From NCBI GenBank assembly GCA_003996215.1, contig QJPP01001803.1, forward strand, positions 372,001 through 436,000: a stretch of 64,000 bases of DNA, read 5' to 3'. This document shows, one piece after another, positions 1 through 10,573 of the stretch; the stretch's first letter is position 1, and the number at the start of each line of letters is the position of its first letter. The notes under the pieces were generated by a model, which was not told the DNA's origin, did not search any database, and worked only from the letters and a program-made list of their open reading frames with translations. A program made the translations under genes and the position numbers. This stretch comes from Jaltomata sinuosa. Taxonomy: Eukaryota; Streptophyta; Magnoliopsida; Solanales; Solanaceae.

Positions 1-98
1 AGCTCTAAAATGAGGAACGGCCATAAAGACCAAACAAACGGCCCGGGCACCGAACTACCGGTCCCGACAAGCCATAAATGACTTGGAAGGGTCATTAA
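1..98 (-). repeat. Tip of a chromovirus-type LTR, cut by the window edge
   Basis: These bases match, with scattered differences, the outer end of the LTR of element C (about 28715-28849): both have the run about fusing of a GACC..AACAAA..GGCCC stretch, a GACGAGCC/GACAAGCC block, and finish with GGGTCATTA. The rest of the LTR lies left of the window. Orientation is minus, so this is the LTR 5' end of an element running leftwards. A related end is seen at 47811-47949. Confidence 0.75.
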
Positions 99-363
99 AC
101 AAAAGTTTTCACACCATGACATTTAGAGAAATTTTAAAAGAAAATACTTCATCACCATCAAAATCAATTTTGACCAGCTCAAATTATAGTTTAAAGATAG
201 TCAATTAACAATTCATGATATTGTAGATAACAATTTGTTTTGGAATGAAAATGAAAGGAATCCGAGATTTGTCATTCTTTTGAATCAAGTTCACCGGCCA
301 AGAAGAATCACCCTTAACATATTTAAACAAGCTCAAAGGAATTTACACACCAATGAGGGGAAA
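99..363. other. Unassigned spacer
   Basis: AT-rich sequence between the LTR tip and element A. No coding frame, repeat or motif that I recognise. It abuts an A LTR that has lost its first ~25 bases, so it may be the site of a deletion or rearrangement. Confidence 0.4.
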
Positions 364-1751
364 TAACTTATTGAGCCTTTATTCATCAATTATTGCCATG
401 TTTTGATGAGAATTGGAGGTACTTATTGCCTTTATTAATGAAAATGTAGGTACTCTTGGTGAAAAGTAGAAAACAAATTGAACCCAAAGAGCTCAAAAAG
501 TGTTGAAGTGTGAAGGTAATCGAAAACAAGAAAGAATATGTCAAGAGGTGCGATTGAGATGTGAGCCGCACAATGCGGCATGCGGTCTATACCTCCCTTT
601 GCACATCACTACCAAAGAAACCGGCATCACTGGTCAGAAGAGATAGAGATATGTGATGCTCACAACACGTGGTGCGATCGCACGTCATGCCGCACATTGC
701 GTCACACCACTCCCAAAGGGGATTTTTGTCCAATGCCAAGTGACATTTTGCGATGCTTCTAAAACCCATTTTGGGCTGTGTACCAGATATAGTTTTATAG
801 TTTTTGAATAGAGAATTGTTCCCAAGGAATATAGAGAGAGTACTCTTCTTTTTTCATCTCCTACACTTTGAATTCATCATTTTTGTATAAATTAAGCTTG
901 TATTTGAATATTGGCTTGAATATGAATGGAATTATGAGTTACCCAATTGGTATATCTTCTTATTTCCTTAGTATGAGCAGCTAATTTCCTTGTCTAGGGT
1001 GTATGTGCATGATGAGTATTTGAATTTGGGTATGGGTCTTGTTTAATTCTTCTTATAATTGATGAATTGTTATGGGTCTAATTGATTCCTCCTGTTTTAA
1101 TCATAAAATTTATGGTTGCAAACATTAATTGAGTTTTCTTAATTGTCTTCTTGCTTGAAAGAGGTGTTCATGATTAGGATAGGAATTCAATAGTGAGAAT
1201 TTGAGATTTTTCTATATTAGATTGAGGATAAAAATAGCTTAATCAACAGAAACTCTCATCTAAGAGTCTAAGCTAGAAATAGTATTACTTCCCCAAGCAA
1301 CTGAATTGGTTAGTTTATGTTTAAACTATGTTGCTTGAGGAAAGACCATAGGATATATATTCGGAGGATCGAGACATTACCAAATATAACTAAAACCAAT
1401 GCTACCCATATCTTTAATCAAGAATTTGCATAATTAATAAAGTACCCTAACCCTTTGTAGAATCCCATCGGAAGCATACCCTTAGTCTCATTCTCATTGA
1501 TTACAAATCTCATGTTTACATTATGATTTTGTGTTGGAATCGAAGTTGCTACGTAAATTTCCCTTTCTGATTCCCCTAATCTTTACTTTTAAGTTGTTTG
1601 AGCATTTAACTCTTAGTAATTATTTCTCGATGATCTAATAGTGAATGACTACTCCATTCTATGTGGATTAATCCCCGACCATCCATTAGGTTACTTTTGT
1701 TTTTTTTGACGATCACTACCACCTCCTTTGGGTGAGTTCTTTTAAGCATCA
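364..1751 (+). repeat. 5' LTR of element A (5'-truncated)
   Basis: Matches 10337-10573 and 14625-15770 along its length, and more distantly solo LTR M (49986-51492). It starts inside the LTR: the terminal TGATAAGTTGG and about a dozen following bases present in the other two copies are missing. It ends at a CA (1751) seven bases before the primer-binding site. The promoter-side half holds the palindromic word cluster at 566-700. The 3' half holds the conserved block with AATTGGTATAT and a final pyrimidine-rich stretch seen in all copies. Confidence 0.88.
566..700. promoter_or_regulatory. Palindromic word cluster in the A LTR
   Basis: Contains a perfect 12-base palindrome GTGCGATCGCAC (672-683) plus repeated GCCGCAC/ATGCGGC pieces (about 568-586 and 688-700). 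The cluster lies in the presumed U3 region, upstream of a weak TATA-like stretch (about 785-800). The corresponding part of M (50195-50445) is again built from GTGCxxxxGCAC-like pieces but in a different arrangement. Function is inferred from position only. Confidence 0.5.
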
Positions 1752-1758
1752 TCAAAAC

Positions 1759-1776
1759 TGGCACCGTTGCCGGGGA
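1759..1776 (+). other. Primer-binding site, tRNA-Asp type (element A)
   Basis: Eighteen bases, TGGCACCGTTGCCGGGGA, complementary to the 3' end of plant tRNA-Asp (ideal TGGCGCCGTTGCCGGGGA) with a single G-to-A change at a CpG. Lies seven bases beyond the LTR end, the usual spacing for Athila-type elements. It fixes the strand and the 5' LTR boundary. Confidence 0.9.
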
Positions 1777-1877
1777 GTGGTTTTTGAGTCACCAATTGAT
1801 TGTCGATTAAGTTTAGTTTGTGAGTGTTTGTTCATTTTTATCTTTTTATTGTTAGTGATTGTTTGGACAGGGTGACC

Positions 1878-3297
1878 ATGAGTGAAGCAAGTGTCCAAGA
1901 AAGCGTAGACGGATATATGGATGCAAATCATGAACCCGAGGTCCATGGTGGCGTAGGTGCAATCCGCCTATCCTCCATTGTTTGATATGTTGTATTTCAT
2001 ATTACGAGCACTATGCTCCACTTGATTCAAATAAAGGGTCTATTCGGAGGGTTAGTGCAGGAAGATGCCAACCGACATATTCGTAACTTCATTGAGGTAT
2101 GTCAACCTTTCAACATCAACCATATTTCTCAAGATTCCATACAACTTTATTTGTTCTCATTCTCCCTTACAGGGGAAGCAATGGCTTGGCTTGAAGAGCC
2201 CACAGAGGGCTCTATTACTTTATGTAACAGATTGGTTGAGGCATTTTTGGTGCGATTCTTCCCTCCCTCTCAGATGATGTAATTGAGGGATGATATTACA
2301 AACTTTTACAAACTCCCGGATGAGCTATTGCATGAAGCATGCCCAAGGTTAAAAAAAAGCTCTTATTGTGCCAAAATCATGGTTTGCCTGATAATGTCCT
2401 ACTTCAAAGCTTCTATCGAGCCTTCGACTCAATGAACAAATCTGTGGCAAACAACCTTGCGGGTGGACCATTTTTTGACCAACATTATGGTATTGCCTCA
2501 ACTCTCTTAGAGCGGATGACAAAGACAAATCATGCATGGCATACTAGAGAGGCTGATGTTTCCTGGGGGGTTACTCCTTCCATTATGACGAGTGATATGA
2601 GGCAAAAACAAGGGGAGAGAGATAAAATAATGGCCAAGATGTTGACGCAAATTGATATATTGGCTAAACATATAATGGGGCTGGAAATAAAAGTTTGAAT
2701 GTTGTAGGGACTTATGGTTCTAAAGCTCATGATGAAGGTGTGTACTCCCCTGTGGATGAGGAGTTATGTTATCTTACAGCAGGTTATCAGCCTAAATACC
2801 AAGGTACCAACAAAGGTCCTTGGCATCCGAGGGACAAGAACCAAGGTTGGAACAGGGACAAGGGAAATCAATGGAGAGATAATGAACCGGGCAGAGACCA
2901 TGAAGGTCGATGGTGTTATCGTGAAATAGATGGTGATCACTATAATATTCGTAGTACTAACCCTTATGTGCCTCCACCGAAGGTCAATGTTTCTCCCTAC
3001 CAACCAACGGTAAGTAACCCCAGCCATTCCAAGATTGAGGACATGTTGTCTCAAGTCTTGAAGAGAGTTGAATCGACTGATATTGGGGTGAAGGAATTAA
3101 AAACTGAGGTGTCCACTCTTCACCAAATGATGAGCTCCCATTCAGCATCTATCAAGCACATAAAAGCACAAATGAACCACCTCTCGTCGCAAATGAATCC
3201 ACGTATGAAATGTATTCTTCCAAGTGACACACTTGAAAACCCGAAGAATGATAGCCATGTGATGGAAAAGATAAAAAAAGAAAACTATAGTTGCTAG
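1878..3297 (+). pseudogene. gag: Broken gag of element A
   Basis: Capsid-type Gag, which would package element RNA in cytoplasmic particles. The chosen start is the ATG at 1878, the first after the leader and in frame with the capsid block at 2013-2282, which has the hallmark aromatic/AWL and FFPP motifs of plant retrotransposon gag. Breaks: an in-frame stop near 1983, a stop at 2280-2282, a frame change in the A-run at 2351-2358, and another near 2690. The next stretch (2339-2698) carries the conserved NLAGGPFFDQ-like segment. The last (2695-3297) is rich in Tyr, Gly and Asn, then has a coiled-coil-like heptad region of the kind seen at the C-terminus of Athila Gag. No zinc knuckle is visible. 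Confidence 0.8.
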
Positions 3298-3367
3298 GAA
3301 AGCTCCGGAGATTCTATGGGAAATTGAAAATGTCGAAGTAAGCTGTGGCTTATAAATAGGAAGATGA

Positions 3368-3579
3368 GGTACCTAATCCCATTCGCTCCCCTAGCTTTCG
3401 TCTCTCAGTGTCAGTGTCGGCCCAGCAGAGTGTTTTTGTTATTGGTGTTCTTTCCGATTTCTACGCATTTCACCGCTCCACCGGAAATTCCCTCTGCCCC
3501 TACCGTACTCTAGCTTGGTAGTTTCCACCGCCTGTCCAGGGTTTAGCCCTGGGATTTAGCGATGGACTTAAAAAGACAC
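3368..3579 (-). pseudogene. rrn16: Nuclear copy of a plastid 16S rRNA fragment (NUPT)
   Basis: About 212 bases are the reverse complement of the central part of plastid 16S rRNA. Recognisable landmarks (as complement) are the GGATTAGATACC block at the left end, the CACTGACACTGAGAGACGAAAG region, TGAAATGCGTAGA, and the GTGGAAACTACCAAGC stretch. The differences I noticed from the plastid sequence I remember are mostly C-to-T or G-to-A (for example the CGCCGTTGG region is TGTTATTGG-like here), as expected from methylated nuclear DNA. It sits between gag and protease of element A and is not a working rRNA gene. Flanks 3298-3367 and 3580-3690 may be further inserted DNA, origin unknown. Confidence 0.88.
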
Positions 3580-3689
3580 AGTCAGTAGACTGGCCTTTCC
3601 TTGGTGATTGGATCCGTTAGTTCAATCAAATCGGATGTGGTATCGTATTTAATAGAAATGGCATCTTTTAGGCATGAATAGTCACTCCG

Positions 3690-4631
3690 AGTGGTAGGAT
3701 TCCTAGTGGGACAAGAAATCCAAATATTTAGGTTGTTTCAGATCATGAGGACAAGACACAAGATGATGTCAAGGTTGATAACAAAGTTTATGAGAATCTA
3801 AATATTCGGGTGAAGTCTAGTGCACCCAATATGATGGACAATGATGAAGACCCGCGTGAAGAGAAAGATGAGACTGACTCTCCTTCTCAAATTGATATTC
3901 ATATTGATGAGGATGCTCCAAGTTTTCCTAAAAGACCCCCTTCATATCCTTAGAGATTAGACAAGAAAAATAAAGATGCCCAATTCGAAAAGTTTGTTGA
4001 CATGTTCAGCAAACTAGCCATTAACATTCCTTTGGTTGATGCTTTTACACAAATTCCAGGGTATGCACAGTCTCTGATAGAGTTGTTGAAATAGAAGTGA
4101 GTGGTTGAAGTGGGGATGATGGAAGTGTCCTACAACGGTAGCACAGTGATGACAAGCAACATTACCTCAAAAGGGGAAGACCCGAGAGCCTTCACTATCC
4201 CATGTACTATTGCAGTGTTTTTGTTTTGAAAGGCATTGTGTGATATCGGGGCAAGTATAAACTTGATGCCTCTTGTGATTTTCAAGAAGTTAGGCTTAGG
4301 TACCCCTAGGCCTACCAAAATGAGATTACTAATGGTCGATCATTCAATTAAATGCCCGGTGGGGATTTTGTTCGATGTCTTGGTAAAGGTAAAGAAGTTC
4401 ATCCTATCGGCCGACTTTGTGGTCTTGGAATGTGACATTGATATTGAGGTTCCTATCATATTAGAAAGACCACTGTTGCCAATAGGGAGAGCTTTGGTTG
4501 ATGTGGAGCTCAGGGAGCTCAAGTTTCATGTAAGGATCGAAGAGGTGACATTCAACGTTGGCCAACCTACTAAAACACCAGAGGAATTCAGAATTGTGTC
4601 GGTGATCAACACTGAGGAAAAGTTGGTTTAA
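3690..4631 (+). pseudogene. Aspartic protease region of element A
   Basis: Cleaves the Gag-Pol precursor in related elements. The pre-protease part (about 3700-4230) contains acidic repeats and an INIPLVDAF-like segment typical of the region ahead of Athila proteases, with stops near 3735, 3953, 4092 and 4228. The domain proper is open from about 4230 to 4631. It shows the catalytic motif as CDIGAS (about 4237-4254), followed by INLMP, and the later VPIILERP block; the usual form of the latter has Gly for Glu. One catalytic aspartate loop per monomer is normal for retroviral-type proteases, which work as dimers. The frame ends without continuing into reverse transcriptase. Confidence 0.85.
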
Positions 4632-4860
4632 ACCCTTGGGGAGTGTGAGATAAAGGAGGTATCAGAAGCTATGGTGTTGTCAACTTGGAAACAAAATAAG
4701 ATGATGAAGATCTTGAGAAAGCAATTCCATCACTTTGGATTGGGCCACGCCAATTGTATTGGTATGTTTCTAGGAAATGATTGAAGATTGAGGTACTATC
4801 GTCGAACCGCAACATAAAATCAAGCGCTTCTTGGGAGGCAACCCAAGTATTTTTACTTTT
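4632..4860 (+). other. Site of the missing pol; post-pol motif of element A
   Basis: After the protease stop there is about 150 bases of decayed coding-like sequence, then directly the motif AAGCGCTTCTTGGGAGGC (about 4823-4840) followed by AACCCAAGT, which in full-length Athila/Tat elements lies downstream of integrase. Reverse transcriptase, RNase H and integrase (normally several kb) are therefore deleted somewhere between about 4650 and 4800. Confidence 0.65.
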
Positions 4861-4954
4861 TTATTTTTGTTACTTTTTATTATTTTTTGTTTGTTTTAGG
4901 AATGCATGGAGATGGAAAAATGATTAAGTGGAGAAAAGGGCAGGATAGAATGTG

Positions 4955-5215
4955 GGAAGGGCCATGCGGCTTGCACCTGCCATTGTGCGGCCGCATGTGG
5001 CACTGCACACCCAAACTAGTAGCCTGGGAAGATAATAAAAATTAGAGGTAATGCGGAATAGGTCATGAAAGCCGCACCTCCCATTATGTGCTTTGCACCT
5101 CCATCACACACTGAAACAAAAGGCTGGGCAAATTTTAGGAGAAAATCAGCTGGTGCGAAGTGTTGTGTGGGCCACACATTATCATGTGCGAATCGCACGT
5201 CATAGCGCACTCAGG
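4955..5215. promoter_or_regulatory. Palindromic word cluster upstream of the internal promoter of A
   Basis: Repeats the same vocabulary as the A LTR: ATGCGGC and TGCGGCCGCATG (4987-4998), GCCGCACC, GTGCGAATCGCACGT (about 5186-5200), ending roughly 85 bases before a TATA box. Intervening sequence is low-complexity. Match to the LTR cluster is in motif, not in aligned sequence. Confidence 0.5.
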
Positions 5216-5274
5216 TAAGATTTTAATTTTTTGTTTACCTACCCATTGACCGACCTGACCTGGAGACCGACCCA

Positions 5275-5425
5275 CAACTTTTCTTTTTCTTTTCTCTCTT
5301 ATAAACCATCACCCTCCTCCCTTTTTTTCTATTATACTCCCATAAACCTCCATTAATCTCTCCTAAAATACTCCAAATCCCTCAAATTTCCCCCAAATCT
5401 TCTTTTCTCTCACCCACACTCCTCC
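5275..5425 (+). promoter_or_regulatory. Internal promoter of element A (TATA box plus pyrimidine-rich leader)
   Basis: A clear TATAAA at 5300-5305 inside a CT-rich run (TTTTCTCTCTTATAAACC), followed by a long C/T-rich, G-poor stretch typical of a plant 5' untranslated region. It lies far from either LTR and about 1.36 kb ahead of the env-like ATG, so I read it as a second promoter serving that gene. No transcript evidence is available. Confidence 0.55.
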
Positions 5426-6665
5426 ATCGCTGAGTCTCTGCCAGTTCTTGCCACTTGTTTCTGGTCAAAAGTTTTGGTCACCATTGTTAGCTCTCCTAAA
5501 TGTCAAATTTTTGCTTTGTATTCCATCTTCGCTACTTGTGCTAAGTTACCCAATGTTAAATCCATGTTTTTAAGTATATTAGGAATAATTATTGTGAAGC
5601 ATGCTTATTGAATCTTCCATATTTGTTGTGGGTGAGATCTAAATTTTTTTGAACCCCAATTTTGGAGTATGTTATTGATTTTGCTTGTGATGAAGTTGGT
5701 AGATCTAGTTTTTATGATAATGCATGTGGTTTGTGTTAATTTTTAGCCCTTAGAATTTGTGTTTTGGATGAAGTTTGAGTAACCCACTTTAGTTGATGCA
5801 TGGTTTGACCATATGATAGATTGGGTGACGTTATTCTTAAGGGCAAATCTTTATCTTCGCAAGGTTTTTGTTGAATCATGTTGATTGGGCTGAAATTGTT
5901 GTTACCATTGTGCCCGTGTGTTGTTTCAATTAATTATGATTGTTCAATGAGTGCTTTGGTTGAGGGGAGTGAATTTTTGTGCGAATGAATGTGCCTATGT
6001 TCTTATCATGAAGGCTTGATGTTCCCGATGATAGATGACATAACGCCTTTCTTAAGGGAAATCGTTAAGCTTGTAGTTTGATTGTGAAGGTGAATGAGTT
6101 TTTTGGGGAAGTCTGAGTACCCGGATTACATGAGGTCTAGTTAAATCATGTTTAGGCCTTGTTAGAATTGGTGTTGTTTCTTGGTGCCCTGTATTCCATA
6201 GATATTTCTCTCTGAGTCACATATGTAACACACATGAAAACAAGGAATTGAAAATTTCCACCTGTTTCCATGTGCGTTTTGCATGCGATGCGCAGATCTC
6301 TATATGCGAAATGCTTCAGGCATCGCACACTGCTGCTAATGTTAACAGTTCTCTGAATTAAGGGGAGAAAACCTCTGCAATATGCACAATGGCTGGTGCG
6401 AATCGCACCTGCATTCGCACCCTGAAGAAGAATCCACTCAAGTTTCTGTTAACATGTGCGAAGACATGTGTGATATGCATTTTGTCAGGTGCAATTCGCA
6501 CGTGACTCGCATATGTCATCAGCCACCTGATGTGTTTTTCTTCTCTTTTTCATTCCATTTTTTTAGTTAGATAACTTCTTTTAGCTTTTCTTCTTTTCAA
6601 TATTTTAAAAATACAAAAAGATTTTGCTATTCCTTTTGAGTACTCACAATCTCCTTGTGCAGACA
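5426..6665 (+). other. Leader and probable intron of the env-like gene of A
   Basis: AT-rich, T-tract-rich sequence without a long frame, ending in a textbook 3' splice acceptor: a pyrimidine-rich stretch then TTGTGCAG (AG at 6661-6662), three bases before the ATG at 6666. I could not choose a 5' splice site with confidence. A further word cluster at about 6262-6520 includes GTGCGAATCGCACC (6398-6411) and several GCATxxGCGAA pieces. The antisense gene of element H has the same arrangement (promoter, words, intron, acceptor next to ATG). Confidence 0.5.
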
Positions 6666-8220
6666 ATGTCTTCTGGCATGGGAAACTCAGAGCATAGTAC
6701 AAGGAGGCCACCAAATCCTCCTACCTCCACATCCATATCCAAGGGAAAGAAGAAAGCCCTAGATGCTCTCCCAGCTCCTCCTCTTGTGAATGTTTTGGAG
6801 GAGGACAGGATTCACTTCGGGGTAGAAGGTATGAGATCCCTCTACGATAGAGATAAGAAAAGAACCTTCAACTAAGAGTATAACTTCAACTTGGCAGTGG
6901 TTGAGGATTATCTACCTAACATCCCCTACCAGTTCTCCACCCGCCAATGGTTCCCATTCTAAGATGTTCCTGGAGATTATTATAAGAAGGTAGTTCGTGA
7001 ATTCTTTGCCTATTATCAGGCCAGTCAAGATTCTATTTGGTACAAAGAAAATGTGGAGGACTTCCCTTTCTTAAAATCACTCACAGTTCGGGGTAAGGAA
7101 ATTTTCATCAAACCCGCTGCTATCAACGCCATCTACTAGTGTAACAGAATTGAGACTGCACAACACTTTAGGCCAAGTTATTTGCTGAGACAACCACTTG
7201 ACTGGGCTTCCACATTATTTCTTTTGGGACTCCCCTCTAGGCCACAATGGGAGGCAATATCCCACATCAGACTCTGTACTTTGAGGCACGCCAATGGTAT
7301 GACTTTTTTCGCTCTAGATTCCTGCCTTCTCAGAATGATCAAAAGGTTACCCAGGAGGGAGCCATTCATGTTGCTTCTATCATACTGGGGAAGCATATTA
7401 ACTGTAGAGAGTGGATGTCATGATCAAAAGAAAATCACATCGGGGTGGTGATTCATTCCCCTTTCCTATACTAATTATCAAGCTCTGTTCTAAGGATGGA
7501 ATTCCATACTTCTGCTATGATGATCCTACCCATGCCACTGGTGTGCTTGACCTCGCAAAGAAGACAAATATAGATGTCCCTAGATTTAAGAGGCACACAA
7601 TGAAACCTTTGAAGATGTTAAGGTTAGGGATACAGATGTTAAGCCTACTGCTTTCTCTCATTCTAGATTAGCCTTGAAAGTACCTACTCTTGCAGAGTTG
7701 GGAAATCCTGCAGCTGCTGCACCTCTTGGACCTTCACTAAATTCACCTACCTCCACCCAATGTGCCCTCCAAAAGCTGGTAAACTTGACCTATTATCATG
7801 ATAGGAAGCCGACAAATATAGCTAATAAGCTACATGGTATGATTCATATGTCTATCAAAAAGGCCATGAAGAAGGTAGTTGACAGCGTGAGAAACCTTTT
7901 GAAGAGGGTGTATGCATCGAGGTCACTATAGCAGGGATCCAAAAGGATTGGAACAAGGCAAAAGGGAAGTCACCAATTGGTGTGCAGACTTGAGTGCTTT
8001 GGATATGGCCATGACACAACCCCGTCTCACTCCCAGTCCCATGGATGAGCTATTTGCTGCATATGCTGGCAATGATGATGAATTGGCTGATGATGAGGAT
8101 CCAGTGCTCCAGCGGGTGATCATAGAGTCACAACATACCTTCCGTTCTCGCCAAGGAGGAGCATGTACCAGATCAGAAGCAGCAGAGCAGGTGGATGAGG
8201 AGGAGGAGTATCCCATATAG
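6666..8220 (+). pseudogene. Env-like / plant-transposon-protein gene of element A, broken
   Basis: Start taken at the ATG at 6666, just after the splice acceptor. Reading with frame changes, the protein has a Pro/Ser/Thr- and Lys-rich N-terminus (6666-6780), then a globular region with WF, YKKVVREFFAYY, and VRGKEIFIKPAAIN segments (to about 7137), then an aromatic FEARQWYDFF-like stretch (7280-7310), an LPSQNDQ-like stretch (about 7320), a LCSKDGIPYF stretch (7484-7515), and an acidic C-terminus (to 8220). This order matches the 'putative plant transposon protein' domain of extra ORFs in Athila-type elements as I recall it. Stops at 6873, about 6960 and 7137 and at least three frame changes inactivate it. 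I see no signal peptide or membrane anchor, so 'env-like' refers only to position. The homologue on the opposite strand is at 60420-61616. Confidence 0.7.
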
Positions 8221-10313
8221 GGGGTTGTTGCACCCTTTCCTTACTTTTTTGAGCTTACTCATTTAGGGAAATGCTTCTTTTTATGAGGGAGGTGGTGCAT
8301 ATTTGATTATTTCTGTTGGTTTCCCTTTTTGGGCCTCGACATTTTTATTTCTCGGTTAGATAATTTTTTTGCCCTTGTTGAGCATGATTTGGATGACTGT
8401 GATATTGCCCTTGTCGGGCCTTTTATTTTCTTAGTGCTTAAACTATGCCCTCGTTGGGTTTATTTTATGTGTTGCTTGAGTTGCAATAATACCAGGTTAG
8501 TCCTACACAATTCATTGTTTCACTATTGTGCCTTGAAAACGCGCTTAGCGACTATACCGAGACTACATTTCAAATAATTTATGAGTGTTTTAAAATTTTG
8601 GTCGCCTTGTTAATAGTAGATTAGTGAATAAACTCTAAGGATTTTGTTCATACCACGGTTCTTTCCCAAGGAGAAATATATTTATTTTATTTTTGTTTTC
8701 TTTTATTTCTTGGTTTATTTTTTTATCGAAACGAGTTGGTACTTCCATATGATAGATTTAGAGGCGACTTTCTTAAGGGAAAATGCCAAGTTTTAGTTTA
8801 AAATTGAGTTTGTGTGTTGCTTGTCTCGAAATGGACCTACCGAAAAAAATTCTTTTCAAGAATTTTTTGGCAAATTGAAGAAAAGAGGGAAAAAAATTTT
8901 GAGTAAAGAATTCTCTTGTCATTACTTGCACACTCCACGTTTGGCTTTATTGATTCATAAACGCATGTGTAAAAGAACTCAAAATAGCTTGTTAAAAGTC
9001 ATTTGTCCCAATTGATTACGAGACTCATTGTGAAATTCTTTTATTGTGATGCCTTGTGTGGTAAAGCTATACTTCATTCTTGTGTGTATGTGTTGCCTAG
9101 AACTAGCCCCGAATGTGATTCAAGGAAAAATTCTAGATGTAACCAAGCTTGGAAGATCACCTTAGGCCCTTTTTGAATAAGCCACTACACCCAAATTGAC
9201 TTCCCTTCAAATTAACCCTAGTAAGCCCCTTTGAGCTTTTGACCTTTCTTTGCCACCTTGTTCGAAACCTTGACCCTTCTTGGAATCTCAATTTTGCACT
9301 CATCCTCCCTAATGGCTTAAAAGTGAAATGTATGCTAAAAGCCTAAGTTTGGAGGGGAATTGAAATGATAACATAGGCAAAATCCTATGTTTTGGGGTGC
9401 ATGCACCAATATGGAGAAGAAAGGGATGTATTTCAACACAAGGTACCAATATATGCCTAAATAAAAAATTGCTTCAAATTGTCCAATGAAATGAACAAAA
9501 TGAAAAGAAAAAAAGGAATTGGTGCTACCAAGTAAAGGCGATAAAAGAAAGTTGAATGATCAAATTTAAGGGAAACCTTGGGTTGTGAGAGGGAGAAATA
9601 AGGTGAAATTATTGTTCGAAAATGTGAGTGGTGTTTGGAATGATCACAAAGACCGTTAGGGAGGTTTAGTCGCTTGAGACAAATGCAATCCTCACTTTAA
9701 TCCTAGCCAACATTGTAACCTGCAAGTCCTTAGCTATTCCGAGCTTGGTAACTCTACATTAGTGGAAAATTACATATAGGTCAAGCCAATGGTTCAATAT
9801 GTGTGCACTGAAACTTTCTTGAGAGAGTGAGAGTCTTCTTGTTTCTCTTATAATCTTCTTTTTTATGGTGAATTGCATGATTGTGAGTGGTATTTTCTCT
9901 TGGTGTGAGTAGCATTGCATAGTTGAATTTAATGATGAAGTCTCTATTTCAATTGAGAGAAATGAATGAGACAAGTTGTGTGGCAAATGTCGAGGCAAAC
10001 CTTGAAGGTCTATGTTAATGACTTAAGAAGATTGAATATCTTGTTTTGAATGACAAATTACCTTATTTTTGAATAAGAAAAGAAGTCCATTTGATAAACA
10101 TTTTGAAATAACAACTTGCCTTGAGAATATGGTGATCCAAATTGATATGAGCATTATAGTTTAGTCTTTTTGTTTGAGTCTTTTTGTTTGTTATTTTCTT
10201 AGTTGTAGAGGTTAGATTAATGTTGTGCGACCCTGTGTGTTTTAGAGCCTAATTCATTCCTTACTTTGTGAGTATGTTGCTTGAGGACAAGCAATAGTTC
10301 AACTTTGGGGGTT
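8221..10313 (+). other. 3' untranslated region of element A with polypurine tract
   Basis: About 2.1 kb with no supportable coding region, AT-rich, containing several GAAA/AAAG-rich runs. It ends with the conserved TTGAGGACAAGCAA block (about 10280-10293) and the polypurine tract TTTGGGGG (10304-10311), two bases ahead of the 3' LTR start. The same GAGGACAAGCAA block appears in reverse at 55484-55495 in element L. Confidence 0.7.
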
Positions 10314-10573
10314 TGATAAGTTGGTAATCTACTAACTTATTGAGCCTTTATTCATGAATTATTGCCATGTTTTAATGAAAATTAGAGGTACTTATTTCCT
10401 TTATTGATGAAAATATAGATACTCTTGGTCAAAAGTAGAAAATAAAGGAATTGGACCCAAAGAGCTCAAACAGAGTTGAAGTGTAAAGGTGATTGAAAAG
10501 AAAAAAGAATCTACTGAGAGGTGCGACCGACATGCTAGCCGCATAATGCAGTGTGCAGTTTGCATCTCCCTTC
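10314..10573 (+). repeat. 3' LTR of element A, first part
   Basis: Begins TGATAAGTTGG right after the polypurine tract and parallels 364-595 of the 5' LTR. It is broken at 10573 by insertion of B and resumes at 14620. The last five bases, CCTTC, are one copy of B's target duplication. Confidence 0.9.

Noticed and set aside
386..769. Small frames in the A LTR (also 14401-14851, 25722-26740, 34088-35108) as host genes
   Set aside because: They repeat with the LTRs, have no start context or domain, and in the C LTRs both copies carry them, so they are LTR sequence.
1759..1776. tRNA gene at the tRNA-like matches (also 13549, 18720, 23806, 33911, 40508, 52757)
   Set aside because: Only 12-18 bases of complement to a tRNA 3' end next to LTRs; these are primer-binding sites. 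No cloverleaf.
3368..3579. Functional rRNA gene
   Set aside because: Only a ~212-bp internal fragment with many transitions, inside a retroelement; no ends of the rRNA present.
6666..8220. True retroviral envelope gene
   Set aside because: No signal peptide, no transmembrane segment and no cysteine-rich ectodomain visible; position alone suggests env. Treated as a plant-transposon-protein type ORF.
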